Assembly: GCF_000378085.1 (NCBI RefSeq)
Contig: NZ_KB899212.1
Coordinates: forward strand, 124,001 to 188,000
Source of the DNA: Hoylesella loescheii DSM 19665 = JCM 12249 = ATCC 15930
GTDB taxonomy: Bacteria > Bacteroidota > Bacteroidia > Bacteroidales > Bacteroidaceae
Reading direction: 5' to 3'
DNA length: 64,000 nt
Of the stretch, positions 54,977 to 63,219 are shown in pieces (position 1 is the stretch's first letter; each line of letters opens with the position of its first letter). A model generated the notes under the pieces. It was not told where the DNA came from, ran no database searches, and saw only the letters and a program-made list of their open reading frames with translations. Made by a program: the position numbers and the translations under genes.

Positions 54977-55520
54977 AAGGACATTATTAAGTAGATACGT
55001 TGTGATACCTGCTGGCGTTGTTTTAGCCTTTTGTTGAAGGGGGATTTGACGCCATGGTGCGGGCTCGCTCGGTACACTGTTGTCAACTTTAAATTGTTTA
55101 GAAACTACGGCCTTTTCATCTTATTAGGCCTGGATATCATTTTAGGTATAGGCAAATTTACAAGTTTTTAATATACATAGACTTATTTTTGTGTTAAAAA
55201 TAATTTATATCACAAGATTTAAGAGTTTAGCAATAAAAGGTTAATTGGTAATTCGCTCGCTGTTTTTACACTGCTTTTACGATATAGTTAGCTAGTGACG
55301 TGTAAAAATATAAGATATTTAACCTTGTACAACAACATATTTACGAAACGTTATTTTGGAAGGCCCAATACCGTCAATATTTTCGTTTCGGCTGCGGTTT
55401 AATTAATTGTTTTATTATATAAGCTTTGGTAAAAGACCTCGTTGGCTTGTACTTTATTGACCCATAATTGTGTAATTATCTCCCGTTAGATAAGCGCTTG
55501 CACGCAGCTTTAGCAGTTCT
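54977..55520. other. AT-rich upstream region of the tandem SusC/SusD cluster
   Basis: It contains the candidate -7 box TAAATTTG (55153-55160, minus) and a long AT-rich stretch. I see no open frame that resembles a protein. Confidence 0.4.
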
Positions 55521-55526
55521 TGAAGT

Positions 55527-55620
55527 GTTACAACTGATGTGTAATGCTGTTCCAGTTGATGTGTAGTCTTGTTCCATCATAAATGGAACCTTGTTCCACG
55601 TTAACTGGAATGACGGTACA
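55527..55620. repeat. 22-bp-period palindrome array, copy E
   Basis: Units start at 55527, 55549, 55571, 55593 and 55615. The middle ones are GTTCCA-N7-TGGAAC/T; the ends have drifted (GTTACA...TGTAAT, GGTACA). The left flank (TTGCACGCAGCTTT) matches that of copy C, so it has the same inverted orientation. Confidence 0.85.
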
Positions 55621-55642
55621 ACTTATCTTTACCGAGGCGTTA

Positions 55643-55675
55643 GTTGAAAAAGCTTTGAACAAAAGCTTTTTCAAC
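55643..55675. terminator. 14-bp hairpin downstream of the small membrane protein gene
   Basis: GTTGAAAAAGCTTT (55643-55656) and its complement (55662-55675) enclose a 5-nt loop. It lies about 115 nt past the stop at 55792 (minus). Termination is inferred from position only. Confidence 0.45.
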
Positions 55676-55791
55676 GCACGCCACGAACTAATAATATGCT
55701 TAACTAAATGTTGGTGCGGGGATGTGGATGAATGAATAGAAGGGGGTTGGGAATGAAGCTTGTTATTGGCCTAGACGGCAAAAACGTTTGC

Positions 55792-56055
55792 TTAATCCTC
55801 CATTCTTTGCGCCACTTTTCCACTCTTTTCATTGTATTTCTTTCGCGATTTGCCTGTTAAGAAAGGGATGGCGATGAGGAAGAAAATAAGTAGGAAGTCG
55901 GCAATACCAACGGTAAGGATGATGTTGACGAGGGTTCTGACAGACATGTTCCAGCCCTCGGGCAGGGTGATGCCCCATATTTTGATGATGGCAAAGAGAG
56001 CAACGAGAACGATAAGTAGCACGATGCTCCATATTATGGCTTTGATATATTTCAT
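55792..56055 (-). CDS. Small two-helix membrane protein (87 aa)
   Basis: Two hydrophobic segments (about residues 6-28 and 42-67) are followed by a basic-acidic tail (GKSRKKYNEKSGKVAQRMED). The polar linker between them includes LPEGWNMSVRTLV. I do not recognise the family. It follows the SPFH/SHOCT gene by 143 nt across a perfect hairpin (56098-56127), in the same direction, so it may belong to the same envelope module or be separate. Confidence 0.7.
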   Translation of the reverse strand: MKYIKAIIWSIVLLIVLVALFAIIKIWGITLPEGWNMSVRTLVNIILTVGIADFLLIFFLIAIPFLTGKSRKKYNEKSGKVAQRMED

Positions 56056-56097
56056 TGTTTGGCGAGTTTATGGGTTTGCAAGTATGTGAGTTGATAA

Positions 56098-56127
56098 GTT
56101 TACCAGTTAACGGATTAACTGGTAAAC
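56098..56127. repeat. Perfect 13-bp inverted repeat
   Basis: GTTTACCAGTTAA (56098-56110) and its complement (56115-56127) enclose CGGA. It lies between the SPFH-type gene and the small membrane-protein gene, within GTTAACTTG-like short repeats; possibly a terminator without a T-tract. Confidence 0.6.
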
Positions 56128-56198
56128 GATATGATGAGTTGGCAAGTTTATGGGTTTATACGTCTACAAGGCGTTTGAAACGGCATGCTAAGCGGGTG

Positions 56199-57206
56199 TT
56201 ATATCTCGTTGAGCAACTCGCGTTTCTTCGCTTCGTAGTCGGCATCCGTAATCACGTTTTCGTCTCTTAGTAGGCGCAGGCGAGCCAATCGGCGTGATAA
56301 ATCGTCGTCGGCCGGGCTGCGTTCGTTCATCAGTTGGGTGGCGGCTCCCATTTGTTTGCCCATCTCAAGCCCCACGCCCATCTGCACGCCACTGCCCGAA
56401 AGGCCACCTTCGTTGCGTGCTGCATCGCGCAAGGCACGTAGTTTTTCCAGTTCGGCGTAGGTAAGTCCGCCCGCCTGTGCAGCCTGCGAGTCGGCCGTTA
56501 CATCGGCAATTCTGCCTATTCGCTCTTGTGTTTGCTCGTCGAAGAGCGTTCCGTCTACGCGGAAGTCGGTGAGGGTGAAGCCCAGTTTCTGTGTCTCTTC
56601 GTTGAGTAGGGTGGCTAGCTCTTGACCAATTTCGGTGAGGTGGCCGTCTATCTGGTTGTACGAGTAGCCCAGCTTGTGGATGGTTGTAACGATGTTTTGC
56701 GACAGACGGCCCAATATCAGATCGCGTATCTCGCTGTTGCTAACTTCTGTTCGTGCACCAACGATGTCTTTAAAAAAGTGCTCAACGTCGCTTATTTGGT
56801 AAGAGAACGTTCCATTAACGCCCATTTCTACGGGCAGGTTATATTGCTCGTCAATAAACTTTACGGGCGAAGAGGTGCCCCATTGCTGGTTCGTAACTTG
56901 CGCCTTGCGATAGAAATAGATGTGCAGCTTGTGTTCGCTTTCGAAGTTTTGGCGAAGGTTTACAAGTGTGGTGAAGAAGGGGTGGTTGTCGGTCTTGAGG
57001 TTAAAGGTTCCTTCTTCCGTCAGTACGTCTACCACTTTGCCTTCGTAAACCAACACTGCGCCTTGTCCTGGGCCAACTATCAGTTTGCTGGCGTTCTTTA
57101 TCTCGTCGGTTTTAGTGGGATATTTGTACCACAAGTATTGTTGTTTATCAGCTTGCCATTGAATTACGGCCGACAGCTGATTGCGAAAAAGATTGGCTAT
57201 GCCCAT
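56199..57206 (-). CDS. SPFH-domain protein with a C-terminal SHOCT motif (YdjI-like)
   Basis: The protein has 335 aa without a signal peptide. The start (SAVIQWQADKQQYLWYKYP) and the block GPGQGAVLVYEGKVVDVLTEEGTF match the virion-core/YdjI branch of SPFH proteins. The SPFH-like domain runs to about residue 230. A Gly-rich linker and a SHOCT helix pair follow (RLARLRLLRDENVITDADYEAKKRELL). It lies 54 nt after the zinc-ribbon membrane protein gene. In Bacillus subtilis, ydjI and the zinc-ribbon gene ydjG belong to one PspA-linked membrane-stress operon; I infer a similar membrane role here, without a PspA gene in view. Confidence 0.85.
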   Translation of the reverse strand: MGIANLFRNQLSAVIQWQADKQQYLWYKYPTKTDEIKNASKLIVGPGQGAVLVYEGKVVDVLTEEGTFNLKTDNHPFFTTLVNLRQNFESEHKLHIYFYRKAQVTNQQWGTSSPVKFIDEQYNLPVEMGVNGTFSYQISDVEHFFKDIVGARTEVSNSEIRDLILGRLSQNIVTTIHKLGYSYNQIDGHLTEIGQELATLLNEETQKLGFTLTDFRVDGTLFDEQTQERIGRIADVTADSQAAQAGGLTYAELEKLRALRDAARNEGGLSGSGVQMGVGLEMGKQMGAATQLMNERSPADDDLSRRLARLRLLRDENVITDADYEAKKRELLNEI

Positions 57207-57260
57207 AATGTATGTATATATTATAATGTGTAACGAAATGCATTTGATGCCTCAAGGCAC

Positions 57261-58571
57261 TTAAAATTCTCTCACGGCGATGGTTTTCCCGTCGTTACCG
57301 ATTAACCAAGCGCTGCGGTAGCTGGGGATAAGGAAGCCTTCGGGCGAGCGCACTACATTTTCTATGTTGGTGGTGTTGAACTTGGCTGGCGCCTTTATCG
57401 ACCACTTGCGCTGGGCGGTATTGGCGTCTAACAGCTGGTAAACGTACTCGGCATCTTCCTTGGCCGTGGGTTTATAGCGTATAAGCAATTGCGAGTTGTC
57501 GAACCAAAGCACGCTCGGCGAGAAGTATATGGCTTCGGGTGTGAAGTCGGAATAGTTGATGAGGCGCGCCATCTTGCGGTCGAATGTGCTGATGAAAGCC
57601 TTCACCGAGCCTGCATTTCCGAAGAAAATGCCCGATTTTTCACCAAAATCCCTGCACCATCCGAATTCCCACGAATCTCTTTTGGGCTGACCTTCTTGCG
57701 CGTAATGGGTGTATTTCACCAGTTGTATTTGCTGCTCTGGATAGTCTGTTGTTTGCTTTGAGAAAGCGAATGCCGTGCGAACGGTGGGGTTAGGCAGCTT
57801 GGCTTGGCAGGCGTCGAAAAGCTCGTTGGATGTGTATGTCTTGCCGATGAGCGGCAGGTAATAGCGCTCTTTGCCAAGGTTGGTCATCACCTTGAAGCCA
57901 TCAGAGTCGCCTGGGTAAAGTGGTTCGATGCTAGCGAAGCCTTCACGCAGTTCGGGTACGTTCTTGTAGACGGTCATCTCTTTCAGTTCGAGCGAGCTTG
58001 GGTCTATGGTGTACCATGTGCTCTTGTTGATAACCACGTTTATCCAGCCGTTCTCGAAGGTTCGGGTTTGCACATCGTCAAGCTTATCTACTGCCAGACG
58101 CTGCTCTTTTATCTTCTCGTCTTTCTTCACATCGTACACCCGCATTAGGTAATCGATCTTTTCATTGCGGTAATCGCCCTTACTAACGGAACCAAAAACC
58201 GCCACGACAGCTCGCCCGTCTTTGGTGAGGAAGGGCATAATGTGCTCGGTGTTGAAACGTTCCTTCTCTTCGGGCATGCTAGAAAACACCGAGGGAGTTG
58301 AATGCGTGGCACTGCTTCTGAAGCATTTGACGATGATAGAGGGTATGGATATGAAGCAGATAACGGCTAGCGCTATCAGCAAATATTTGATAATGTTGGT
58401 TTGGGAGACGTTGTCGGTGGGGCCAACGTAATGGTGGTTGATGTTGATATCATCGCTATCAATGAAAAATTCGGTGGAGCATGCTTCGCATTGGTAATAG
58501 TCGGTTCGTGTTTCTTTTACCTTAACGCTTCCACAATGTGGGCATTTAATTACTTTGATTCGTTTGCTCAT
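57261..58571 (-). CDS. Zinc-ribbon, single-pass membrane protein with a large outer domain
   Basis: The protein has 436 aa from the ATG at 58571. An N-terminal zinc ribbon (IKCPHCGSVKVK and YQCEACSTEF, two CxxC pairs) is followed by one membrane helix (about 63-83). The remaining 350 residues are probably extracytoplasmic, with repeated beta-type segments (MRVYDVKKDEKI, WYTIDPSSLEL, WLIGNDGKTIAV), perhaps a propeller. I do not know a name for it. Together with the adjacent SPFH/SHOCT gene it recalls the YdjG-YdjI pair; the outer domain is the new part. Confidence 0.75.
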   Translation of the reverse strand: MSKRIKVIKCPHCGSVKVKETRTDYYQCEACSTEFFIDSDDININHHYVGPTDNVSQTNIIKYLLIALAVICFISIPSIIVKCFRSSATHSTPSVFSSMPEEKERFNTEHIMPFLTKDGRAVVAVFGSVSKGDYRNEKIDYLMRVYDVKKDEKIKEQRLAVDKLDDVQTRTFENGWINVVINKSTWYTIDPSSLELKEMTVYKNVPELREGFASIEPLYPGDSDGFKVMTNLGKERYYLPLIGKTYTSNELFDACQAKLPNPTVRTAFAFSKQTTDYPEQQIQLVKYTHYAQEGQPKRDSWEFGWCRDFGEKSGIFFGNAGSVKAFISTFDRKMARLINYSDFTPEAIYFSPSVLWFDNSQLLIRYKPTAKEDAEYVYQLLDANTAQRKWSIKAPAKFNTTNIENVVRSPEGFLIPSYRSAWLIGNDGKTIAVREF

Positions 58572-58671
58572 GTTTGTTTTCCAATTCTCTAAAGATGGAT
58601 TATTGTTGGCTTCACACTCCTTATTATATATGCAACAGGGTTGGAGTGGATGGCCAAACAAGTGAAGAAAG

Positions 58672-58699
58672 GCACTCCGACCTCTGGCGGTCGGAGTGC
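58672..58699 (-). terminator. Terminator of sucCD
   Basis: GCACTCCGACC and its complement form an 11-bp stem with a 6-nt loop, about 130 nt after the sucD stop. On the minus strand CTTTCTTC follows, a weak T-tract. Confidence 0.55.
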
Positions 58700-58830
58700 G
58701 ATTTATCGGTGGGGGAGGGTTGGCTGGGTTAAAGGCTATAAGTGTTCAGGAGTTCTTATGTGTCGATCAATTCCGATATTGCCTTGTAACCGTATGGGCT
58801 TAGTTGCCCTCGCCGCCCCCTAAACGTTTG

Positions 58831-59709
58831 CTATTGTTTCGCGTCCAGTTGCTTTTTAAGCAGCATGGGAATTTCGCTTGTTTCTCTAGCTACGGGTATT
58901 CCGGCCGCTTCGAAGGCTGCAACCTTCTCTTTTGCCGTACCGCTTCCGCTCGAGATGATGGCTCCTGCATGTCCCATTTGTTTGCCTTTGGGTGCTTCTC
59001 TGCCCGAGATGAAGGCGGCAACGGGTTTGGTTACGTGCGCCTTAATGTATTCGGCGGCCCGCTCTTCGGCATCTCCGCCAATCTCTCCGATAATGGCGAT
59101 GCTGTCGGTTGCAGGGTCGTTCTCGAACATTTCGAGTAAATCTTGGAAGTAAAGGCCCACGATTGGGTCGCCACCTACACCCACGGCGGTGCTTTGTCCC
59201 ATGCCGTTTTGGGTGAGATTATACACCACTTCGTAGGTCAGCGTTCCGCTTCGGCTGATAACTCCTGTGCCGCCCTTCTTGAAAATGTTGGTAGGCATGA
59301 TGCCAACCATACTCTCTTCGGGCGAGATAAGTCCGGGACAGTTGGGTCCTATTAGTTTAGCGCCCTTCTGGCGGATGTAGTTATAGGCTTGAACCACATC
59401 TAAAGTGGGTACGCCTTCTGTGATACAGATGATGAGTTGGATACCTGCATCGGCTGCTTCCATCATCGCGTCTTTGGCGAAAGCTGCGGGAACGAAGATC
59501 ACGGAGGTGTTGGCTTGGGTCGCCTCAACGGCATCGCGCACGGTGTTAAACACGGGAATGCCGCTCACTTCTTGTCCTGCTTTGCCTGGCGAGGTGCCTC
59601 CAACGACGTTAGTGCCATACGCTTTCATCTTGGTGGCATGAAAACCACCGTCTCGGCCCGTGATACCTTGCACGATAAGCCTTGTATTTTTGTTGATTAG
59701 TATACTCAT
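58831..59709 (-). CDS. sucD: Succinyl-CoA synthetase alpha subunit
   Basis: The protein has 292 aa, cytoplasmic. It forms the ligase with SucC, interconverting succinyl-CoA and succinate with nucleotide formation. The CoA-binding Rossmann start ([18 protein letters not shown]), [21 protein letters not shown] and the phospho-His segment [18 protein letters not shown] are intact. It follows sucC by 93 nt, the usual order, and ends before a terminator. In Bacteroidales the enzyme often works with propionate/succinate metabolism. Confidence 0.97.
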   Translation of the reverse strand: MSILINKNTRLIVQGITGRDGGFHATKMKAYGTNVVGGTSPGKAGQEVSGIPVFNTVRDAVEATQANTSVIFVPAAFAKDAMMEAADAGIQLIICITEGVPTLDVVQAYNYIRQKGAKLIGPNCPGLISPEESMVGIMPTNIFKKGGTGVISRSGTLTYEVVYNLTQNGMGQSTAVGVGGDPIVGLYFQDLLEMFENDPATDSIAIIGEIGGDAEERAAEYIKAHVTKPVAAFISGREAPKGKQMGHAGAIISSGSGTAKEKVAAFEAAGIPVARETSEIPMLLKKQLDAKQ

Positions 59710-59802
59710 TTTGGGATGTTTTTAGTTTGTGGGTGAATTGTTCACTACTGGTTCATGTACACCCATTGCGGGGTGTTGCGCTCGCGTTTTGTTGTCTTGT
59801 GG

Positions 59803-60939
59803 TTAATATCCAGCTGCTGCCACGGCTTTCTTACCAGCCTCGGCCATGGTTTCTGCCACAATAAACTTAGTGCCTTTCAGTAGTTCGCGACCTTCTTTCT
59901 CGTTGGTTCCAGTCAATCTGATAACAATGGGCATGTCGGTTTTTAGTTCCTTAAAGGCCTCGATGAGTCCTTGAGCCACGTCGTCACAGCGTGTAATTCC
60001 ACCGAAGATGTTGATGAGCACCACGCGCACATGCTTGTCTGCAAGCAACAGTTTCATGGCTTCAACAATCTTTTGGGGGTTCGAACTGCCGCCGATATCG
60101 AGGAAGTTGGCGGGATTTCCACCGTAAAGCTTAATCATATCCATAGTGGCCATGGCCAATCCAGCGCCATTAACCATACATCCTATTTCGCCTCCGAGGT
60201 TCACGTAGCTAAATCCCTTGTCCTTAGCTTCTTGTTCCTTCTTCTCGTCGGCTGTGGGTTCGAACATCGCGAAGATGTCGGGATGACGATAAAGGGCGTT
60301 GTTGTCGAAGGTCATCTTTGCGTCGATGGCCTTCAGCTGTCCGTCTTTGGTGAGCACCAGCGGGTTAATTTCGGCCAGCGATGCATCTTTTCCCACGAAG
60401 AGCTTATACAATTTCTGGAACAAAGGTACAGCTTGCTTCACCTGAGCCATGTCGTCGAAGAGTTTGAAAGCAGCTTCGCGGGCCTTGAAGTCGGTAAGTC
60501 CTACGGATGGATCGATGGCAATCTTGAAGATTTTCTCTGGCGTTTCTTTCGCCACGGCCTCGATATCCATGCCTCCTTCGCGGCTTAGCATGAGTATGGC
60601 ACCTTTCGACTTGCGGTCGATAACGATGCTCACGTAATATTCGGCGGCGATGTTTACGGCCTCGCCAACCAGTATACGGTCTACGGTGAAGCCCTTGATG
60701 TCCATCCCCAGAATGCTTGTGGCATGCTGAAGCACTTCGGCCTCGTTGCTGGCAAGCTTCACACCGCCTGCCTTTCCACGTCCACCGGTGTGCACTTGCG
60801 CCTTAACCACGCATCGTTCTGTGCCAAGTTTCTTGAAAGCTTCTACTGCCTCTTGGGGCGTTTTGCATAGAATGCTGTTGTCTACTGGCACGCCATAACT
60901 TGCAAAAATACCTTTTGCCTGATATTCATGAACTTTCAT
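59803..60939 (-). CDS. sucC: Succinyl-CoA synthetase beta subunit
   Basis: The protein has 378 aa. The start MKVHEYQAKGIFASYGVPV, the ATP-grasp KAQVHTGGRGKAGGVK block and the C-terminal NIFGGITRCDDVAQGLIEA segment that contacts the alpha subunit's His loop are diagnostic. It is the first gene of the sucCD operon. The -7-like TAAATTTG at 60978-60985 (minus) is a candidate promoter with a leader of about 30 nt. Confidence 0.97.
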   Translation of the reverse strand: MKVHEYQAKGIFASYGVPVDNSILCKTPQEAVEAFKKLGTERCVVKAQVHTGGRGKAGGVKLASNEAEVLQHATSILGMDIKGFTVDRILVGEAVNIAAEYYVSIVIDRKSKGAILMLSREGGMDIEAVAKETPEKIFKIAIDPSVGLTDFKAREAAFKLFDDMAQVKQAVPLFQKLYKLFVGKDASLAEINPLVLTKDGQLKAIDAKMTFDNNALYRHPDIFAMFEPTADEKKEQEAKDKGFSYVNLGGEIGCMVNGAGLAMATMDMIKLYGGNPANFLDIGGSSNPQKIVEAMKLLLADKHVRVVLINIFGGITRCDDVAQGLIEAFKELKTDMPIVIRLTGTNEKEGRELLKGTKFIVAETMAEAGKKAVAAAGY

Positions 60940-60977
60940 AGTTTGATAATTAATTATTTGAGAATGAGTTCTAAGTG

Positions 60978-60985
60978 CAAATTTA
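60978..60985 (-). promoter_or_regulatory. Candidate -7 box of sucCD
   Basis: TAAATTTG on the minus strand, 38 nt before the sucC start. No clear TTTG at -33. Confidence 0.5.
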
Positions 60986-61221
60986 GTTTTTTTGTTTTAA
61001 CCCACGGCGTTGTTTGCAGGGGTAATTTACGTAATAATGATTTTTTAACAGACGCCCAATTTGTACGCTTTCTGACATTGTTTTGCGTTTTTGCAGTTGT
61101 GTTTGTCTACCTTATGTGCTATGTGCCCATGTGGCTTACAAGTTGAAAGGTAATCGCAGGTTGGGACGAACAAGTTGAAACGTGCGCATAGCTCATCCCA
61201 AACGTGCTGCAAAGGGGTGGC

Positions 61222-62988
61222 TCAATTGAGCATGAGGTTCATTTCCGCCCGTTCTTCCCCAAAGATGAAGTCGGCCAATTGCTCGATGCGCAGTCTTGTG
61301 GCATTAGTGTCTGGCTCGTCGGTTTTCTTCACTTTTCCGTTCGCCAAGATGTAATAGGCGTTGTTCATGGGTATGTCGTGGTCGTCTTCCACACGTATCA
61401 CGGTGTTCGTTTCGGGGTGTTGCAGCAAGTAAAGTTGCAGTGCACGCTTAACGTTCACTACGCGAATCATGCCTGGTACGTTATTTTCGGGGCGTTGGTA
61501 TTGGTCGCCTGCAAGCCGAATGTCTTCTTTAGCCACGTCGAAAGCATCGGCATCGTGTAGCAAGATACAGGTCTTGGCGCGTTGCCAACGGTCGAACGTG
61601 GCGAAATCCATGCTCTCCACGTCTTCTGGGGGTGGTGTGCAAGTTATCTGTTTGGCATATCCGCACTTGCCATACCATTCGAAGAGCCATTCTTCGGCAG
61701 GGATAAGCGCGGCGAAAACCGTATCTTTATAGTAGAGGTCGAAGTGTGCCTGACGCATCAAATTGTCGGCAACGCCCTGCTGTCGGTAATCGGGATGGGT
61801 GCTAACGCCACTGATGTAGGCCGTCTTCACTTCCTGTCCGTGGTACAGCAGGTTGTAAGGAAGAGTTTGAAGCGCCGCCACCACGTGATCGTCTATTTGG
61901 CAAACGATGTTGTATTTGGGCCTGAACACACGCGAGAAGTATAGGTCCATGAACTTATCCGAGTCGCGAAACACTAGCTTCCACAGCTCGCGCGTCTCCT
62001 CTTTGATGCGGTTCACGTCTTCGAAAAGCGCCAATGGGTGTTTCTCCATTACGCTATTCTTCTCTAAGAGAATATCGGGCTTGTACGATTCTTTTGCCCT
62101 TCGCAGTCCTTCGTCGCCCATATCCTCTTCGCGATTGATGTAGAAATACTGCTCGGGCAGGTGTTTCACAAACTCTTGGTTGATGATGGTGAATGCCCCC
62201 TCATAGTTCACGTCGGCCTTCTCAACGCATACGTCGAAGGTGTTTTGGTTGATGGGGCAGCCAAAGGTGAATGCCACCAGCTTGTCGTCTACCCAAATGG
62301 TGCCGCCTGTAAGTCCCAATCTGTCCCATCGGTTAAAGGCGCGCGTCATCGAACGCAGTTCTCCCGAGAGTCCTTCGTCAAGGTCTTGCTCATCGTTATC
62401 GTCTTTCGATACGCTTCGCCATTGCTTTTCCAGGGCCAGGCATTGGGGAATGAGGTCGGGTGTAAGCTCCTTATATATATAATGAGGATAAAGGTTTTTA
62501 AACTTATTGATGTGATTGCGCTTGCTTTGCAACTTCTTTCCCGAGAGGTTAATCAGCTTTTCACGTGTATAGATGTAGTCGGCTGAGTCTCTATTGGGTT
62601 TTATTTCGAAGGTGTCAGGGAAGCGTATCTCGATAAGATCGCGCATATAATTGCACACGCCCATCAGCAAAAAGGGGTGGCCCATGGCGATAGAGTCGTC
62701 TCTAATGGCTTTAATCACGTCGATGGAGCATTCGTCGCAGGGTTTCACCTTGTATGTTCCGTCGTCTTGCAGCTGGGGTTTAGCCACGGGCATCATGTAC
62801 GCCAAGTGGCGATTAAAGTGAAACCTGAACACTAAGTAATCGTCTACGATGGCGAACTGTGTGTTGTAAAGAAATCTCCAACTGATGAGGTTGGCAAACG
62901 AGAGATCACAATTTTGGCGCTCGCCCCATAGCGTGTAGCTTTGGATGAGTTGTCGATCGCCTGTTGTCAAGTCTTTGAATTTTATCAT
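61222..62988 (-). CDS. DUF2156 (LPG-synthase-like) and GNAT acetyltransferase fusion
   Basis: The protein has 588 aa. Residues 1 to about 310 match the DUF2156 / phosphatidylglycerol-lysyltransferase C-terminal fold (SFANLISWR, LSGKKLQSKRNHINKF, NREEDMGDEGLRRAKESYKP), itself a double GNAT-like fold. From about 325 a second acetyltransferase of Eis-like type begins, with the acetyl-CoA loop in STHPDYRQQGVADNLMRQ. In Bacteroidetes these are often separate genes; here they are joined in one frame. An aminoacyl- or acetyl-transfer role is likely; the substrate is unknown. There is no membrane flippase domain, so lipid lysylation like MprF is not assured. Confidence 0.85.
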   Translation of the reverse strand: MIKFKDLTTGDRQLIQSYTLWGERQNCDLSFANLISWRFLYNTQFAIVDDYLVFRFHFNRHLAYMMPVAKPQLQDDGTYKVKPCDECSIDVIKAIRDDSIAMGHPFLLMGVCNYMRDLIEIRFPDTFEIKPNRDSADYIYTREKLINLSGKKLQSKRNHINKFKNLYPHYIYKELTPDLIPQCLALEKQWRSVSKDDNDEQDLDEGLSGELRSMTRAFNRWDRLGLTGGTIWVDDKLVAFTFGCPINQNTFDVCVEKADVNYEGAFTIINQEFVKHLPEQYFYINREEDMGDEGLRRAKESYKPDILLEKNSVMEKHPLALFEDVNRIKEETRELWKLVFRDSDKFMDLYFSRVFRPKYNIVCQIDDHVVAALQTLPYNLLYHGQEVKTAYISGVSTHPDYRQQGVADNLMRQAHFDLYYKDTVFAALIPAEEWLFEWYGKCGYAKQITCTPPPEDVESMDFATFDRWQRAKTCILLHDADAFDVAKEDIRLAGDQYQRPENNVPGMIRVVNVKRALQLYLLQHPETNTVIRVEDDHDIPMNNAYYILANGKVKKTDEPDTNATRLRIEQLADFIFGEERAEMNLMLN

Positions 62989-63095
62989 AAACTTTTGTTA
63001 GTTGCTGGTGTGGGACGTGCTTTGTTGGCCTTGTTCTGCTGCTTTTGTTCGCTATCGAATATGCCATGGTGCTGGCCTTTGACTGCCCCATGACA

Positions 63096-63126
63096 CAAAA
63101 TTATCAATTTTTATTTGTCGGACAAA
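63096..63126 (-). promoter_or_regulatory. Promoter of the DUF2156-GNAT gene
   Basis: On the minus strand TTTG (63123-63126), a 19-nt spacer and TAATTTTG (63096-63103) match the consensus. It lies back to back with the pta promoter; the leader is about 100 nt. Confidence 0.65.
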
Positions 63127-63147
63127 GGCTATCCCACATATTTTTGT

Positions 63148-63155
63148 TACTTTTG
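63148..63155 (+). promoter_or_regulatory. Candidate -7 box of pta
   Basis: TACTTTTG matches TAnnTTTG, 64 nt before the pta start. The -33 is unclear. Confidence 0.5.
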
Positions 63156-63219
63156 CATTATGCATATAGCAAATCAACGTAATAAAAAAGATAACTTCTT
63201 AAAAATAAGGTAGACAATA

